A DNA stretch of 64,000 bases from Pseudomonas sp. B33.4 (GCF_034555375.1 NZ_CP140706.1:3339001-3403000); one strand, 5' to 3'. Positions 27,878-38,243 are shown, numbered from the stretch's first letter. Notes: generated by a model not told the origin, from the letters alone. Numbers and translations: made by a program.

Positions 27878-29863
27878 TCACACTTTGAAATTGGCAATGA
27901 GGCCGTGCAAGTCACGTGTCATATCAGCAACCTGATTGCTGATATTGACCGTGCTCATGGCCTGGCCTGCCGTAGACTCGCTAAGCGTTTTTATCTCTAA
28001 CGTATTTTTCTCAACGTCCTGCACAACATTTGCCTGCTCCTCAGTGGCTGAAGCGATCTGGATATTTTGGTCGATGATGAGAGTCATGCCGTGGGTAATG
28101 TCATCAAAGTACCCGGCTGCTCGGGAGACCTCCTCAACTGTTGAGGATGCGTTGACATGACAACTGCGGATGATCGAGACCGCATTGAGCACCTCTTGTT
28201 GCAGGCGGTTAATGTTGGCGTGGATCTCGCCCGTCAGCTTGTGGGAGTGAATCGCCAGGCTACGTACTTCATCGGCGACCACCGCAAATCCCCGGCCCTG
28301 GTCACCAGCCCGGGCTGCCTCGATCGCGGCATTGAGTGCGAGCAGGTTTGTTTGCTCGGAAACACTCTTGATGAGCCCTACCGCTTTTGAGATGGCTTGA
28401 CTTTCGCTTTCCACCGCACTGATGGAAACCATTGAGTCGTTCAGTTCCTGGAACAGGTTATTAATTCCTTTCACCGCCCGGCCCACCTGAATGGTGCCGT
28501 CTCGGCACTTCTGACCTGCCAGGCTGGCTTTTTCGGCCGTCGTGTTGGAACTGACGCTGACCTCCTGCACGCTGCTGACCAACTCCACCATTGAGGCTGC
28601 AATCAACTCGAGCCTGGCGTCTTGCTGTTCTATGCTTTTGTGCGATGACAGTGCATGTTCGCTGACATGCACTGCCTTGTCCTGTGTTGAAAAGGAGAAG
28701 TTTTTCACTTCGGATATCAGTTCACGCATACGGGTTTGCATAAGGTTGAAGTCTTGAGACAGGTCACCCAATTCATCCCGCCCCATGGATTTGATCCCTT
28801 GCCGTAGATCGCCCTGCGCCAGGAGACGTGTCGCTCCAGAGAGTTCTTTGATGGCTTGGCGAACAGACAGGTAAAAACCGATGAACAGGTAAATGATCAC
28901 GATCACTGTTGTCGTCAGAGTCAGGGTCCAGAGCATCAGGTTGTGTTGGTATCTGGCTATGCGCTCATGTAACTGATGATCAGCCTGCGCCAGCACCGAT
29001 TCCGTCGCTTGATCCAGTTTTGCCAGAAAAGGCGCGTAATCTTTGAAGCGCTCAAGCCAGGTCCCCATCAGCTTCTGATACACCGAGCCGGTTACTGAGT
29101 ACGGTTCGATAATGCTGGATTTGTATCGAGACTCGGCTTCCTGAGCCGCGCTGGCAATGAGCGATCGTGCATCAGCATTGCCCGAACCGTTATTTTCAGC
29201 CTGAATGAATCGATCAAAGTAATTCAGTTGATTCATGACGGTGGATTGCGTGGACGAATCCAGGTAGCCAAAAGCAGTGACGTAACCTGCGTAACTTTGG
29301 GTCTGCGCCAGAACTTGATACAGGGGCAATATCTCGTCGAACAGCAGCGCCATGTTGCGGTAGACCATTGGGTTATCGTCATGATTAAGGCGTGCCGATG
29401 TCGCCATTTCCTTGATCGTCATGAGTCGTCTGTGCAGCGAACGCGCCTGCTCGGTGTATTGCACACTCAAGGGCGGTGCAGCATCAGTGTTTTTTGCATG
29501 GAAATCCGAGCTTATGAGGTAGTTGGAGAACGGGCTTTTTTCAAGCCATTGGTTCACTTCTGCGGTTTGTAGTTTGAGGCTTTCCGTTTGTTTGCGAGTG
29601 AGCTCGGCGATATCGGGTTTGTTGCGAGCGTGGGCAACGACCTGAAGGCCTGAGAGTTCAACGGCGCTTTTGTACTCGGCTAGACTTTTACCAATGGCCA
29701 CAAGGCCTTGTCGTTCGAGTAGAGCAGTCTGATACTCCTGATAAATGGTGATCAACTTATCAAAGGAGAGCCAACAGTACGGAAGCATGAACACCACGAA
29801 AATCAGTGAAAACTTCTGCGCATATCGCGCACGGTTCATCAAAGCCAGAACGGGTCTGAACAT
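27878..29863 (-). CDS. methyl-accepting chemotaxis protein with a large helical sensor domain
   Basis: A 661-residue transmembrane chemoreceptor. The ATG at 29863 is preferred (AGGAG 5 bases upstream) over one at 29905. Order: cytoplasmic start, TM1 (about 18-36), an all-helical periplasmic domain of about 270 residues, TM2 (LMLWTLTLTTTVIVIIYLFIG), HAMP (about 335-390) and the signalling domain with the highly conserved hairpin tip NLLALNAAIEAARAGDQGRG. The sensor domain is long enough to be a helical bimodular (HBM) type, known to bind organic acids, rather than a short four-helix bundle. No C-terminal CheR-docking pentapeptide is seen. It lies 83 bases downstream of putA on the same strand, so taxis to proline or hydroxyproline is possible but unproven. 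Confidence 0.9.
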   Translation of the reverse strand: MFRPVLALMNRARYAQKFSLIFVVFMLPYCWLSFDKLITIYQEYQTALLERQGLVAIGKSLAEYKSAVELSGLQVVAHARNKPDIAELTRKQTESLKLQTAEVNQWLEKSPFSNYLISSDFHAKNTDAAPPLSVQYTEQARSLHRRLMTIKEMATSARLNHDDNPMVYRNMALLFDEILPLYQVLAQTQSYAGYVTAFGYLDSSTQSTVMNQLNYFDRFIQAENNGSGNADARSLIASAAQEAESRYKSSIIEPYSVTGSVYQKLMGTWLERFKDYAPFLAKLDQATESVLAQADHQLHERIARYQHNLMLWTLTLTTTVIVIIYLFIGFYLSVRQAIKELSGATRLLAQGDLRQGIKSMGRDELGDLSQDFNLMQTRMRELISEVKNFSFSTQDKAVHVSEHALSSHKSIEQQDARLELIAASMVELVSSVQEVSVSSNTTAEKASLAGQKCRDGTIQVGRAVKGINNLFQELNDSMVSISAVESESQAISKAVGLIKSVSEQTNLLALNAAIEAARAGDQGRGFAVVADEVRSLAIHSHKLTGEIHANINRLQQEVLNAVSIIRSCHVNASSTVEEVSRAAGYFDDITHGMTLIIDQNIQIASATEEQANVVQDVEKNTLEIKTLSESTAGQAMSTVNISNQVADMTRDLHGLIANFKV

Positions 29864-29946
29864 CACTGCTCCTACAAATGGAGATCGCTGGTTGCGAGAT
29901 ATCACGTCAAACGGCCGACGTTCCCTGTCAGCCCCCTGCCCTTCGC

Positions 29947-32900
29947 TTAACCGATGGTCATCAGACTTGCATTACCACCTGCTGCGGCGGTGTTTACGCT
30001 CACCGCCCGTTCGATGACCAGCCGTTCCAGTGGAATGTCACTCTCACCGGATGACAGGCCGTGAACGCTGATGATTGCACCTGGCCGGGAAGCGATGAGC
30101 TGGCATAGATGCCGCAACTGATCTGAATGCCCATGATGAAGAACGGCATCGAACTCCACCGTCCCGCTGTTCCATGCCACAGCTCTGCTGATCACGCGCT
30201 GCACTGCTTCAGGAAGCTTGCTGAACAACGCTTTTGTTTGTGAGTTTTCAACCCACAAGACTTGACTGCCCACGGCGAGCACGGCTGCCAGTTGTACCAG
30301 CAGATCCGCTTCCGTGTGGGCGATGCAAAGTAAGCGGGTCCGAGGCAGAATCGTGTAAGTGTTCCGCTCGCCCGTAGGCCCGGTCAGCACACGAGTCAGT
30401 CCGCTTTGCGATTCGGTTTCAAATCTTGTGCAGAGTGAATACAGCGCGTTGTTTCTATTGGAGTGTGCCCAACCAACGAGAGACTTGAGTGGTAGCAGCA
30501 AACTTTCCCGAGCACTTTTTTCTGGAATGTTCTGCCCGTCGGATTCACCAAATGCTTTGGACAAAGCATGCTCAGGCCTTGTCGACAGCAGTCGATACAT
30601 GTAGAGCGGTCCGCCAGCTTTCGGGCCGGTGCCGGATAACCCTTCCCCTCCAAATGGCTGCACGCCGACAACTGCTCCGACGATGTTGCGATTTACATAG
30701 ACATTGCCCGCGTGAACATTACCAATGATCTTGGCAATGGTTTCATCGATACGGGTATGCACCCCCAGCGTCAGCCCGTACCCGGAACCATTGATATGCT
30801 GGATCAGTCGGTCAAGATTCTTGCGGCTGTAACGAACGATGTGAAGTACCGGCCCAAAGATCTCCCGCTCCAGTTCGTCAATGCTTTCCAGCTCAATCAG
30901 CGTCGGTTGTACGAATGTACCTCTGCGGAAATCCTCACCTGACATGATTGAGGCCTGGTAAACCGAGCGACCTTTGACACGCATGGCTTCGATGTGTTTA
31001 TCGATGCCCGCTTTCGCCTCGGCATCAATCACTGGCCCGATGTCCACGCTTAACCGATCCGGATTGCCTTGCCGGCATTCAGCCATAGCGCCTTTCAACA
31101 TCTCGATCACCCGATCCGCTGAGTCATCCTGGAGGCATAGCACCCTCAACGCTGAGCAGCGCTGCCCGGCACTGTCAAAAGCGGAAGCCACGACGTCGAT
31201 AACGACCTGCTCGGTCAAAGCCGATGAGTCAACGATCATCGCGTTCTGTCCACCTGTCTCTGCAATCAACGGAACAGGGCGACCTACCGCATCGAGGCGT
31301 CCGGCGATATTTTTTTGAAGCAGGCGTGCCACCTCTGTCGACCCGGTAAACATGACCCCCTTGACTCTGTCGTCACTGATTAGCGCCGAGCCGATGACAC
31401 TGCCACGCCCCGGCAAAAGCTGTAGTACGCCAATTGGAGTGCCGGCTTCAAGCAGGATGCGTACAGCCTGAGCGGCGATCAATGATGTCTGCTCGGCTGG
31501 TTTGGCCAGTACCGTATTGCCAGCCATCAATGCGGCAGCGACCTGGCCGGTGAAAATTGCCAACGGGAAGTTCCAGGGGCTGATGCAGACCACCGGGCCC
31601 AATGGCCGATGAGCATCATTGGTAAACTCCCTGCGAGCCTGTGTGGCGTAATACCTTAGAAAGTCGACAGCCTCTCGCACTTCGGCAATAGCATTGGCAA
31701 AGGTTTTCCCGGCCTCTCGCACGAGCAGGCCCATGAGCGGTTGAATATCCGCCTCCATCAGGTCCGCTGCCCGCTCCAGAATTTGCGCTCGCTCGCTGAC
31801 GGGCGTTGCCTGCCAGATAGGGGCAGCACTGGTTGCATGTCCGAGTGCTTGCTCGACATCCTCAAGGTCTGCTGGCTGAACGTGACCAACGACGTCACGC
31901 AAGTCCGAAGGATTGCAGACCGGCTTAGCCTCACCCGATCGCCCCCCTCCGCCCAGCATAGGCATGGCGACCCATTCAGTGTTCGCGGTAGCGAGCAACG
32001 CACAGGAAAGAGAGGCAAGGCGATGTTCATTCGCCAAGTCGATTCCGGCGGAGTTGGCACGATCGACGCCATACAAATCCCTTGGCATAGGAATCTTTGG
32101 ATGAGGCAGGCCATAAGCACCATCCTCAAAAGCCATTGCATCTACCGTCAGCACCGGATCAGCAACCAACTCCTGGAGGGTGATGGAGTGGTCGGCAATT
32201 CGGTTGACGAACGAGGTGTTGGCGCCGTTTTCCAGCAGACGACGTACGAGGTACGCCAGCAGGGTCTCGTGAGTGCCGACCGGAGCGTACACACGGCACG
32301 GACGGTTCAGCTTGCCTTCGGAAACTTTGCCTACAACCTGCTCGTACAACGGTTCGCCCATGCCGTGCAGGCACTGGAATTCGTACTGGCCCGGGTAATA
32401 GTTCTGACCGGCAATGTGATAAATCGCCGACAGAGTGTGGGCGTTGTGCGTGGCGAACTGCGGGTAGATGACTTCCGGTACCGACAGCAGTTTGCGGGCG
32501 CAGGCGATGTAGGAAACGTCGGTGTACACCTTGCGGGTGTAGACCGGATAGCCTTCCAGGCCTTCGACCTGGGCGCGCTTGATTTCGCTGTCCCAGTACG
32601 CGCCTTTCACCAGACGGATCATCAGGCGATGACGGCTGCGGCGAGCCAGGTCGATCACGTAGTCGATCACGTACGGGCAACGCTTCTGGTAGGCCTGGAT
32701 CACAAAACCGATGCCGTTCCAGCCGGTCAGTTGCGGCTCGAAGCACAGGCGCTCAAGCAGATCCAGCGACAACTCCAGGCGGTCGGCTTCTTCGGCGTCG
32801 ATGTTCAGGCCGATGTCGTATTGCTTGGCCAGCAGGGTCAGCGACAGCAGGCGCGGGTAAAGCTCGGTTATCACTCGATCATATTGCGCACGGCTGTAAC

Positions 32901-33897
32901 GCGGGTGCAGAGCGGACAGCTTGATCGAAATGCCGGGCCCTTCGTAGATTCCCCGCCCGTGGGAGGCCTTGCCTATGGCATGGATGGCCTGTGTATAGGA
33001 CGTCAGGTACTTCTGAGCGTCGTGTTCGGTCAGAGCTGCCTCACCCAGCATGTCGTAAGAATACCGAAATCCCTTTGACTCGAACCGGGTAGCGTTGGCC
33101 AGTGCTTGGGCGATGGTTTCACCGGTGACAAACTGCTCGCCCATAACCCGCATGGCCATGTCTACCCCTTTGCGAATCAACGGTTCCCCGCCTTTACCGA
33201 TAATGCGCGTTAGCGTTGAGGTCATTCCGGATTCGCTATGAGTAGCAACCAGTTTCCCGGTCAGCAACAATCCCCAGGTCGCAGCGTTCACGAACAGAGA
33301 GCCGCTTTTGCCGATATGCGTCTGCCAGTTGCCGTTGCAGACTTTGTCCCGGATCAACGCATCGCGCGTGCCCTTGTCCGGGATGCGCAGCAGCGCCTCG
33401 GCCAGGCACATCAGAGCAACGCCTTCCTGCGAAGACAGCGAGAACTCCTGAAGCAGACCTTGCACGAGCCCTGCCCGGCCGCTGGCGCTCTTCTGATTGC
33501 GTAACTTTTCGGCGATGCCGGTAGCCAATTTGGCCGCTGATGTAGCCATCTCTTCAGGTAAACGCGCCTGCTCCAACAGCATCGGTACCATCTCTTCTTC
33601 TGGTCGCCGATAGGCTGAAGTAATCGCTGCCCTGAGGACCGACTGCGGATGGATATTTTCCGCCAGATCGAGAAAGGGTTGGCAAGCGGTCTCCACTGCT
33701 AGCTCCCCTTGCTCTTCAGCATCGCCGAGATGTGTGCCCAGCAACTCATCGAGCGTGACCCCACCTTCAAGCTTTTCCAGACAGTTGAAGAGTGCCTGCT
33801 TGATCAGCCAGTGTGGAGTTCGATCAATTGATGCGGCGGCAGATTTGAGACGTTCACGAGTAAGGTCGTCGAGTTTCACACCGAGGGTAGTCGCCAT
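29947..33897 (-). CDS. putA: trifunctional PutA: ribbon-helix-helix, proline dehydrogenase, P5C dehydrogenase
   Basis: Oxidises L-proline to P5C with FAD and quinones and then P5C to glutamate with NAD+; it can also repress its own promoter. The 1316-residue length matches E. coli PutA (1320). Order: RHH DNA-binding domain (residues 1-47, [16 protein letters not shown]), helical arm, proline dehydrogenase barrel (about 230-560: [43 protein letters not shown]), then P5C dehydrogenase (about 640-1060: [27 protein letters not shown], catalytic Cys near 914 in GQRCSALR) and a C-terminal domain. No putP is adjacent, and it sits beside a hydroxyproline-type regulon, so it may be a second, catabolism-specific copy. 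Hand counts show higher GC at third codon positions in about 32221-32860 than in the flanks (see findings). Confidence 0.95.
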   Translation of the reverse strand: MATTLGVKLDDLTRERLKSAAASIDRTPHWLIKQALFNCLEKLEGGVTLDELLGTHLGDAEEQGELAVETACQPFLDLAENIHPQSVLRAAITSAYRRPEEEMVPMLLEQARLPEEMATSAAKLATGIAEKLRNQKSASGRAGLVQGLLQEFSLSSQEGVALMCLAEALLRIPDKGTRDALIRDKVCNGNWQTHIGKSGSLFVNAATWGLLLTGKLVATHSESGMTSTLTRIIGKGGEPLIRKGVDMAMRVMGEQFVTGETIAQALANATRFESKGFRYSYDMLGEAALTEHDAQKYLTSYTQAIHAIGKASHGRGIYEGPGISIKLSALHPRYSRAQYDRVITELYPRLLSLTLLAKQYDIGLNIDAEEADRLELSLDLLERLCFEPQLTGWNGIGFVIQAYQKRCPYVIDYVIDLARRSRHRLMIRLVKGAYWDSEIKRAQVEGLEGYPVYTRKVYTDVSYIACARKLLSVPEVIYPQFATHNAHTLSAIYHIAGQNYYPGQYEFQCLHGMGEPLYEQVVGKVSEGKLNRPCRVYAPVGTHETLLAYLVRRLLENGANTSFVNRIADHSITLQELVADPVLTVDAMAFEDGAYGLPHPKIPMPRDLYGVDRANSAGIDLANEHRLASLSCALLATANTEWVAMPMLGGGGRSGEAKPVCNPSDLRDVVGHVQPADLEDVEQALGHATSAAPIWQATPVSERAQILERAADLMEADIQPLMGLLVREAGKTFANAIAEVREAVDFLRYYATQARREFTNDAHRPLGPVVCISPWNFPLAIFTGQVAAALMAGNTVLAKPAEQTSLIAAQAVRILLEAGTPIGVLQLLPGRGSVIGSALISDDRVKGVMFTGSTEVARLLQKNIAGRLDAVGRPVPLIAETGGQNAMIVDSSALTEQVVIDVVASAFDSAGQRCSALRVLCLQDDSADRVIEMLKGAMAECRQGNPDRLSVDIGPVIDAEAKAGIDKHIEAMRVKGRSVYQASIMSGEDFRRGTFVQPTLIELESIDELEREIFGPVLHIVRYSRKNLDRLIQHINGSGYGLTLGVHTRIDETIAKIIGNVHAGNVYVNRNIVGAVVGVQPFGGEGLSGTGPKAGGPLYMYRLLSTRPEHALSKAFGESDGQNIPEKSARESLLLPLKSLVGWAHSNRNNALYSLCTRFETESQSGLTRVLTGPTGERNTYTILPRTRLLCIAHTEADLLVQLAAVLAVGSQVLWVENSQTKALFSKLPEAVQRVISRAVAWNSGTVEFDAVLHHGHSDQLRHLCQLIASRPGAIISVHGLSSGESDIPLERLVIERAVSVNTAAAGGNASLMTIG

Positions 33898-34043
33898 TAT
33901 TAGAGCCCAGCCAAGGAAACCGTTAAAAGGAAAATGGGGCGGTCATCAACCGAATTGAAAGCGCGTAAATACGACACTTCTGGCAATTTCAGCGCGCGCA
34001 AAGGCCATGGTTGCCATCAGGTAAATGACGCTGTATTCGCCAC

Positions 34044-34078
34044 CACCGCGGTTATGGCATCAACCGGTAACCGCGGTG
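34044..34078. repeat. inverted repeat downstream of the amino acid ABC operon
   Basis: Perfect 11-base arms (34044-34054 and 34068-34078, CACCGCGGTTA/TAACCGCGGTG) with a 13-base spacer. It lies about 30 bases past the stop of the ATPase gene on the minus strand and 147 bases upstream of putA. There is no T-run, so it could be a processing or transcript-end structure, or a binding site in the putA upstream region. Confidence 0.4.
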
Positions 34079-34108
34079 TTCGCAGCTCTCATTGCGAGAG
34101 CGTGATCT

Positions 34109-34843
34109 TCAGAGTACCGAGCGCAGGAAATCTGCTGTTTCAGCTTTTTCAGGCCGGTCGAAGATCTGGTCGGGCGTCCCTAACTCGTGGATAAGCCCTT
34201 TATGGAAAAAGGCGACACGATCCGACACCTCGCGAGCGAAGCGCATTTCGTGGGTGACCACGATCATCGTCATCCCTTCATGGGACAACATACGCAAGGT
34301 ATCCAGAACCTCGCCAACCAGCTGTGGGTCCAGGGCCGAGGTCACCTCGTCAAACAACATGTAGTCCGGCGACATTGCCAGCGCGCGGGCGATCGCCATC
34401 CGTTGCTGTTGCCCGCCCGACAGACGTGCCGGAAACGTTGTCAGCTTTTCACCCAGGCCCACGTGTCTGAGTTTCTCGACAGCAATTGCCTCCGCTTCCT
34501 GCCTGGACTTACCCAGCACTTTTCGGGGGGCAAGCATGACGTTCTCGAGAACCGTCATATGGGGAAAGGCATTCCATTGCTGGAACACAATTCCGATCTT
34601 TTGCCGAAGTTTGTTGAGGTCGGTTTTTTTCGAGTGCACATGAATGCCATCAACACTGATGCGACCTTGCTGGATATCTTCCAACCCATTGATACACATC
34701 AGCATGGTCGACTTTCCGGAACCCGAACCGCCGATCATCGATAACACTTCGCCCTTGTTCACACTCAGGCTGACACCCTTGAGAACATGCAGAGAACCGA
34801 AATTTTTATGTACGTCTTCAATTTTTATCATTGTATTTGCCAC
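34109..34843 (-). CDS. polar amino acid ABC transporter ATP-binding protein
   Basis: A 244-residue ATPase of the HisP/GlnQ/OccP family. Walker A GGSGSGKST (about 37-45), Q-loop VFQQWNAFPHMTV, signature [15 protein letters not shown], Walker B YMLFDEVTSALDPQ (the usual Glu after the Asp is present) and the switch His (VVTHEMRFA). It overlaps the preceding permease gene by 16 bases and is the last gene of the operon 37032-34109. With the two permeases and the binding protein it should import an amino acid, probably a hydroxyproline or proline derivative in view of the neighbouring enzymes. Confidence 0.93.
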   Translation of the reverse strand: MANTMIKIEDVHKNFGSLHVLKGVSLSVNKGEVLSMIGGSGSGKSTMLMCINGLEDIQQGRISVDGIHVHSKKTDLNKLRQKIGIVFQQWNAFPHMTVLENVMLAPRKVLGKSRQEAEAIAVEKLRHVGLGEKLTTFPARLSGGQQQRMAIARALAMSPDYMLFDEVTSALDPQLVGEVLDTLRMLSHEGMTMIVVTHEMRFAREVSDRVAFFHKGLIHELGTPDQIFDRPEKAETADFLRSVL

Positions 34844-35481
34844 CTTTTCTCAAGACGAGCGCCGAGTCTCGCAATGGGGAAGCTTATTAAGAAGTAGATC
34901 ACGCCAGTGATTGCCAGAATGGTCAGTGGCTCTTGCACTCGGGTTGTAACAATTTGCGAGCTGCGCAGCAGTTCGATAATGCCGATCCACAACACCAGCG
35001 ATGTGTCTTTCATGATGCCGAGGGCCAGACCGATCCAGCTCGGGAATACGATCCTGGTAGCAATCGGCAAAGTGATCGAGACCACCTCCTGACGCCAGGT
35101 CAAACCCAGCGACCGCGCGGCGCGACGGGTTGTCGCCGGCACTGCCGCCACCCCGCTCCTGACGATTTCTGTGCACAGTGCTGCGGCATAGACACCGAGG
35201 CAAATACACGCCACAACGTAAGTAGGCCAGTTCAGGCGAAACATGCTGTTGAACGAATTGAATATGACCAATTGAATCAACAGCGGCACAGAACGAAAGA
35301 TATCCAGCACCCAACCTATGGGGGAGCTTATCCACCACGCAGCACCTGCTCTTATTACACCAAACAGTGTGCCGAACACTGTGCCTATCCCGACCGCAGC
35401 CAAAGTAATTGCGATTGTGACAACGGCACCCTTTAATAAATACAGGATGTCGCTCCACGCTAATGTCCCTTCAAAAAACAT
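34828..35481 (-). CDS. polar amino acid ABC transporter permease
   Basis: A 217-residue inner-membrane permease of the HisM/GlnP type. The ATG at 35481 has GAGAGG 6 bases upstream; the longer frame to 35517 has not. Seen: RAGAAWWISSPIGWVLDIFRSVPLLIQLVI, the conserved EIVRSGVAAVP and the EAA-type loop RRAARSLGLTWRQEVVSITLP. It lies 10 bases after the other permease gene. Confidence 0.9.
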   Translation of the reverse strand: MFFEGTLAWSDILYLLKGAVVTIAITLAAVGIGTVFGTLFGVIRAGAAWWISSPIGWVLDIFRSVPLLIQLVIFNSFNSMFRLNWPTYVVACICLGVYAAALCTEIVRSGVAAVPATTRRAARSLGLTWRQEVVSITLPIATRIVFPSWIGLALGIMKDTSLVLWIGIIELLRSSQIVTTRVQEPLTILAITGVIYFLISFPIARLGARLEKRWQIQ

Positions 35482-35491
35482 GGCGCACCTC

Positions 35492-36154
35492 TCAATAACG
35501 AAACAGGCGCCAAGCACATAGCCGCGCGCAAATCGTGAATATTTTCGATATCAGGTAGTACAGGCAAGCCGCGACGAAGAAGTACTCGAATGTCCGATAG
35601 GTCATGACATTAAGTTGCTGAGTAACACCCGTCAGATCGCTCGTCAGACCAACGATGGTTCCGAGAGACGTCATCAGAATTGACCACACCATCTGGTTGG
35701 TCATGGCATGGAACACCGCCCGCAACATCTGCGGAAGCACGATGTGCCACAACGTCTGAACCGCTCCCATGCCCAACGAACGAGCAGCCCGGACTTGAGT
35801 TTCCGGGACGGCGGAGAAGCCGCCCCGGAACGTTTCTGCCAGATAGCCTGCGTTGTTGAACGTAATACCGAGCAAGAGTGCATAGTACGAGTCGATACCC
35901 ACTCCAATGGAGCCCAGCCCGAAATACACCATGTAAATCTGGAACAGCGCCGGGGTATTGCGCGCCGTTTCAATCCACACACTGGCCAGACCAGATAGGG
36001 TTTTGTTACCCGATCGTTTTGCAAGCGCCAACAGGACTGCCAACACCGTACCAATTGCCATCGCCAGCGTGGCAATCTCCAGAGTGACTACCGCCCCCGA
36101 TAACATTTCCGGAAGCGATTCCAGAACCGGGCGCCACTGGAAGGTATAAGACAT
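35492..36154 (-). CDS. polar amino acid ABC transporter permease
   Basis: A 220-residue inner-membrane permease, partner of the one at 34828. Seen: SGAVVTLEIATLAMAIGTVLAVLLALA, IETARNTPALFQIYMVYFGL, then AETFRGGFSAVPETQVRAARSLGMG, which contains the EAA loop contacting the ATPase. Five hydrophobic segments. Fifty-six bases separate it from the binding-protein gene upstream. Confidence 0.9.
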   Translation of the reverse strand: MSYTFQWRPVLESLPEMLSGAVVTLEIATLAMAIGTVLAVLLALAKRSGNKTLSGLASVWIETARNTPALFQIYMVYFGLGSIGVGIDSYYALLLGITFNNAGYLAETFRGGFSAVPETQVRAARSLGMGAVQTLWHIVLPQMLRAVFHAMTNQMVWSILMTSLGTIVGLTSDLTGVTQQLNVMTYRTFEYFFVAACLYYLISKIFTICARLCAWRLFRY

Positions 36155-36210
36155 ACGATTACCTTTTTACGCGAAAGGTTTTTGTGATGCGGAACGAATG
36201 CTCCGTTTCT

Positions 36211-37032
36211 TTAACGATAGGTGCCTGGGACAGTCAGATCAGGAGCCGGCCCGCCTTCAGTTCCCACCCACTTGGCGTACAGCTCCGCATAGCGACCTGA
36301 GCGCACCTGCCGGTTGAGGAAAAGATTCACGTAGTTGAGCAAGCCCTGTTCCTGGCGTTGCACGAGGAACGCGCAGTAATCGGGATCGACTGGCGCATCA
36401 CCGACGATCTTCAGCCCCGGATATTTGCCCGAATTGATCACGTGGGTAGCAATCGTTGCAGTGGTGTATGTCGCGTCAATCTTCTTCTGGCTTAGCGCCA
36501 GGAAGCTGTCCGACTGGGACTGGAAGGTCAGCATCTTGGTGGCCGGATCATTGATCTTTTGCACCGTTTCTTTCAGAGCAGTCGTTTCATAGGCCCCGGC
36601 CGGGCCACCCACCGTGTGCCCTTTGAAATCGGCAACACCGTTAATTCCCGCGTCTTCGCGGGCTAGGATGATGGTCTTGAAGACAAAATAAGGAATCGAG
36701 AAGCCGATCGTCCTTGCGCGTTCCAGAGTATCTGAGGCTACGGCAATCCCGACATCAGCCCGTCCCGACAGCACCGCTGGAATCCGGTCAGGGTCCGGGG
36801 TATCGACGATTTCCGCCTTTACACCAAGAGCGGCGGCCAGATCATTACAGTAGTCGACATCAAAGCCGATCGGCTTGTTGTCCTTGTCTCGAGCGCCGTT
36901 AGGCGGGAAGTCGAGCTCTACCGCACAGCGCAGCTTGCCTGACGAAATGATGTCGTCCAACTGGTCTGCGTGAACGGCGGTAGTACTCAGGGCAGCAACG
37001 GCTGCGGCCAGGATGAGTGAGTTAATGCGCAT
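36211..37032 (-). CDS. polar amino acid ABC transporter periplasmic binding protein
   Basis: A 273-residue family 3 solute-binding protein. A Sec signal (SLILAAAVAALSTTAVHA) precedes the mature N-terminus DQLDDIISSGKLRCAVELDFPPNG. The family motif is seen as PIGFDVDYCNDLAAALGVKAEIVDT and the ligand-contact Arg region in IPAVLSGRADVGIA. First gene of the transporter operon. The ribosome site GAGGGG is followed by AACAAAAA running into the start codon (37032-37039), which fits the Crc/Hfq pattern. A GTATAC operator at 37097 lies 65 bases upstream, so it should be controlled by the GntR protein encoded at 43612. Confidence 0.92.
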   Translation of the reverse strand: MRINSLILAAAVAALSTTAVHADQLDDIISSGKLRCAVELDFPPNGARDKDNKPIGFDVDYCNDLAAALGVKAEIVDTPDPDRIPAVLSGRADVGIAVASDTLERARTIGFSIPYFVFKTIILAREDAGINGVADFKGHTVGGPAGAYETTALKETVQKINDPATKMLTFQSQSDSFLALSQKKIDATYTTATIATHVINSGKYPGLKIVGDAPVDPDYCAFLVQRQEQGLLNYVNLFLNRQVRSGRYAELYAKWVGTEGGPAPDLTVPGTYR

Positions 37033-37096
37033 TTTTGTTCCCCTCGTTTGTTGGCTGAACTCAGAAACAAGATACGCGTATTTTAGCGTATCTTGG

Positions 37097-37112
37097 ATAT
37101 CGTATACGTATT
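37097..37112. promoter_or_regulatory. GntR/FCD operator candidate, ABC transporter operon
   Basis: Reads ATATCGTATACGTATT, 13 of 16 positions matching the palindrome ATATCGTATACGATAT. A second related palindrome, ATACGCGTAT, lies at 37072-37081, so two operators may flank the promoter of the binding-protein gene, whose start is at 37032. Confidence 0.65.
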
Positions 37113-37156
37113 ATCGGGGCAGTAAAATTACAGCTCTTAGATCGTTATTGTTGGTA

Positions 37157-38164
37157 TCACTGGACGAGAAAACCGTAGGTAAGTGGGTCGGTCTCGTCGA
37201 TGATCCAGTTGGCGTATCCACAGATGTGGGCCTTTCCGCTCACTTCGGGAATTACGGCGTCCAGCGGACCGACCTTTGTTTCGCTGAGCGCGCGGCCTTT
37301 GAAAACGGTCCCGATAATGGATTCGTTGACCAACGTATCGGTGGCTGACAATTCACCTCGCAGATAAAGCTGTGCAACGCGGCCCGCGGTGCCCGATCCG
37401 GTTGGTGACCGGTCGATCGCACGATCGGCATACACGCAGCAGTTGGCCTGACTTGACCCCTCGTGACGCGGATCGCCATACACCATTACGCCGTACACAT
37501 CATTGAATTCGGGGATCTCAGGGTGGATGAACGAGCCCCGGGCATTGATAGCGGTTTTAATTTCATAGCCGAACTGGGTGATCGTCGACAGATCTTTTTC
37601 GCGGATGGCGATATTGTGCGGCCGGCCATCGACGTAGAAATAAGTCGCGCCGCCGTAGGCGATATCACCCGTCACCTTGCCGAACGTTGGCGTGGTCACC
37701 GTCACATCTCGCTCGAAGATGAATGACGCTACGTTGACGAAACGTACCGCCCCTGCCCGCACACCATCCCACTCGACGAACGCCTCGATGAAGCCGCATG
37801 GCGCATCGATACCTACACGGGTCTCGGGGGCTTTTCGCTCAATCCAGCCCAGCTCCACAGCAGCCGTGGCCAGCGCGATCACACCGTGACCGCAATGTGG
37901 GCTATAGCCCATGTTATTGAGGAAAATGATGCCGAAATCGGCACCTTCACTCACCGGTTCAGTCAGAAACCCGCCATACAAGTCCTTGTGACCACGTGGC
38001 TCAAGCATGAGAGCTCGCCGGTAATGGTCAGCGTTCTGTTGCAACCAGGTACTGCGCTCGACAATGGTCGCACCAGGCACTTTGGGTAGCCCCTGGGTAA
38101 CGAGACGGAACGTTTCCCCGCTCGTGTGCAGCTCAACCGTGGCAAATGATCGTTCGTACTGCAT
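37157..38164 (-). CDS. proline racemase superfamily, Cys/Thr type: probable trans-3-hydroxy-L-proline dehydratase
   Basis: A 335-residue proline racemase superfamily enzyme. The ATG at 38164 has CGGAG 7 bases upstream; the longer frame to 38257 has none. The first active-site residue is Cys91 (MGYSPHCGHG) but the second position is Thr255 in SPTGSGT, where racemases and 4-hydroxyproline epimerases have Cys. The Cys/Thr pair is the known hallmark of trans-3-hydroxy-L-proline dehydratases (EC 4.2.1.77), which form delta1-pyrroline-2-carboxylate, and both known types of reductase for that product are encoded nearby. A GTATAC operator lies 64 bases upstream at 38228. It converges with nothing and diverges from the dimethylformamidase-like gene. 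Activity is inferred from the residue pair and the context. Confidence 0.85.
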   Translation of the reverse strand: MQYERSFATVELHTSGETFRLVTQGLPKVPGATIVERSTWLQQNADHYRRALMLEPRGHKDLYGGFLTEPVSEGADFGIIFLNNMGYSPHCGHGVIALATAAVELGWIERKAPETRVGIDAPCGFIEAFVEWDGVRAGAVRFVNVASFIFERDVTVTTPTFGKVTGDIAYGGATYFYVDGRPHNIAIREKDLSTITQFGYEIKTAINARGSFIHPEIPEFNDVYGVMVYGDPRHEGSSQANCCVYADRAIDRSPTGSGTAGRVAQLYLRGELSATDTLVNESIIGTVFKGRALSETKVGPLDAVIPEVSGKAHICGYANWIIDETDPLTYGFLVQ

Positions 38165-38227
38165 TCGTATTCTCCGTATCTCAGGGTTGCGAAAGCTGGC
38201 AATGGCGTGAACAGATCGCCATTTCAG

Positions 38228-38243
38228 ATATGGTATACGATAA
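38228..38243. promoter_or_regulatory. GntR/FCD operator candidate, dehydratase gene
   Basis: Reads ATATGGTATACGATAA, 14 of 16 matching the palindrome ATATCGTATACGATAT. It is 64 bases upstream of the 3-hydroxyproline dehydratase-like gene (minus strand). Confidence 0.75.

Noticed and set aside
31741..33078. Long plus-strand frame (445 codons) opposite putA
   Set aside because: It mirrors the putA codons; the composition is typical of antisense frames in high-GC genes (His, Gln, Arg, Asp rich), with no domain and no ribosome site.
37157..38164. Annotation as proline racemase or 4-hydroxyproline epimerase
   Set aside because: The second catalytic position is Thr, not Cys, which is incompatible with two-base racemisation and matches the dehydratase group.
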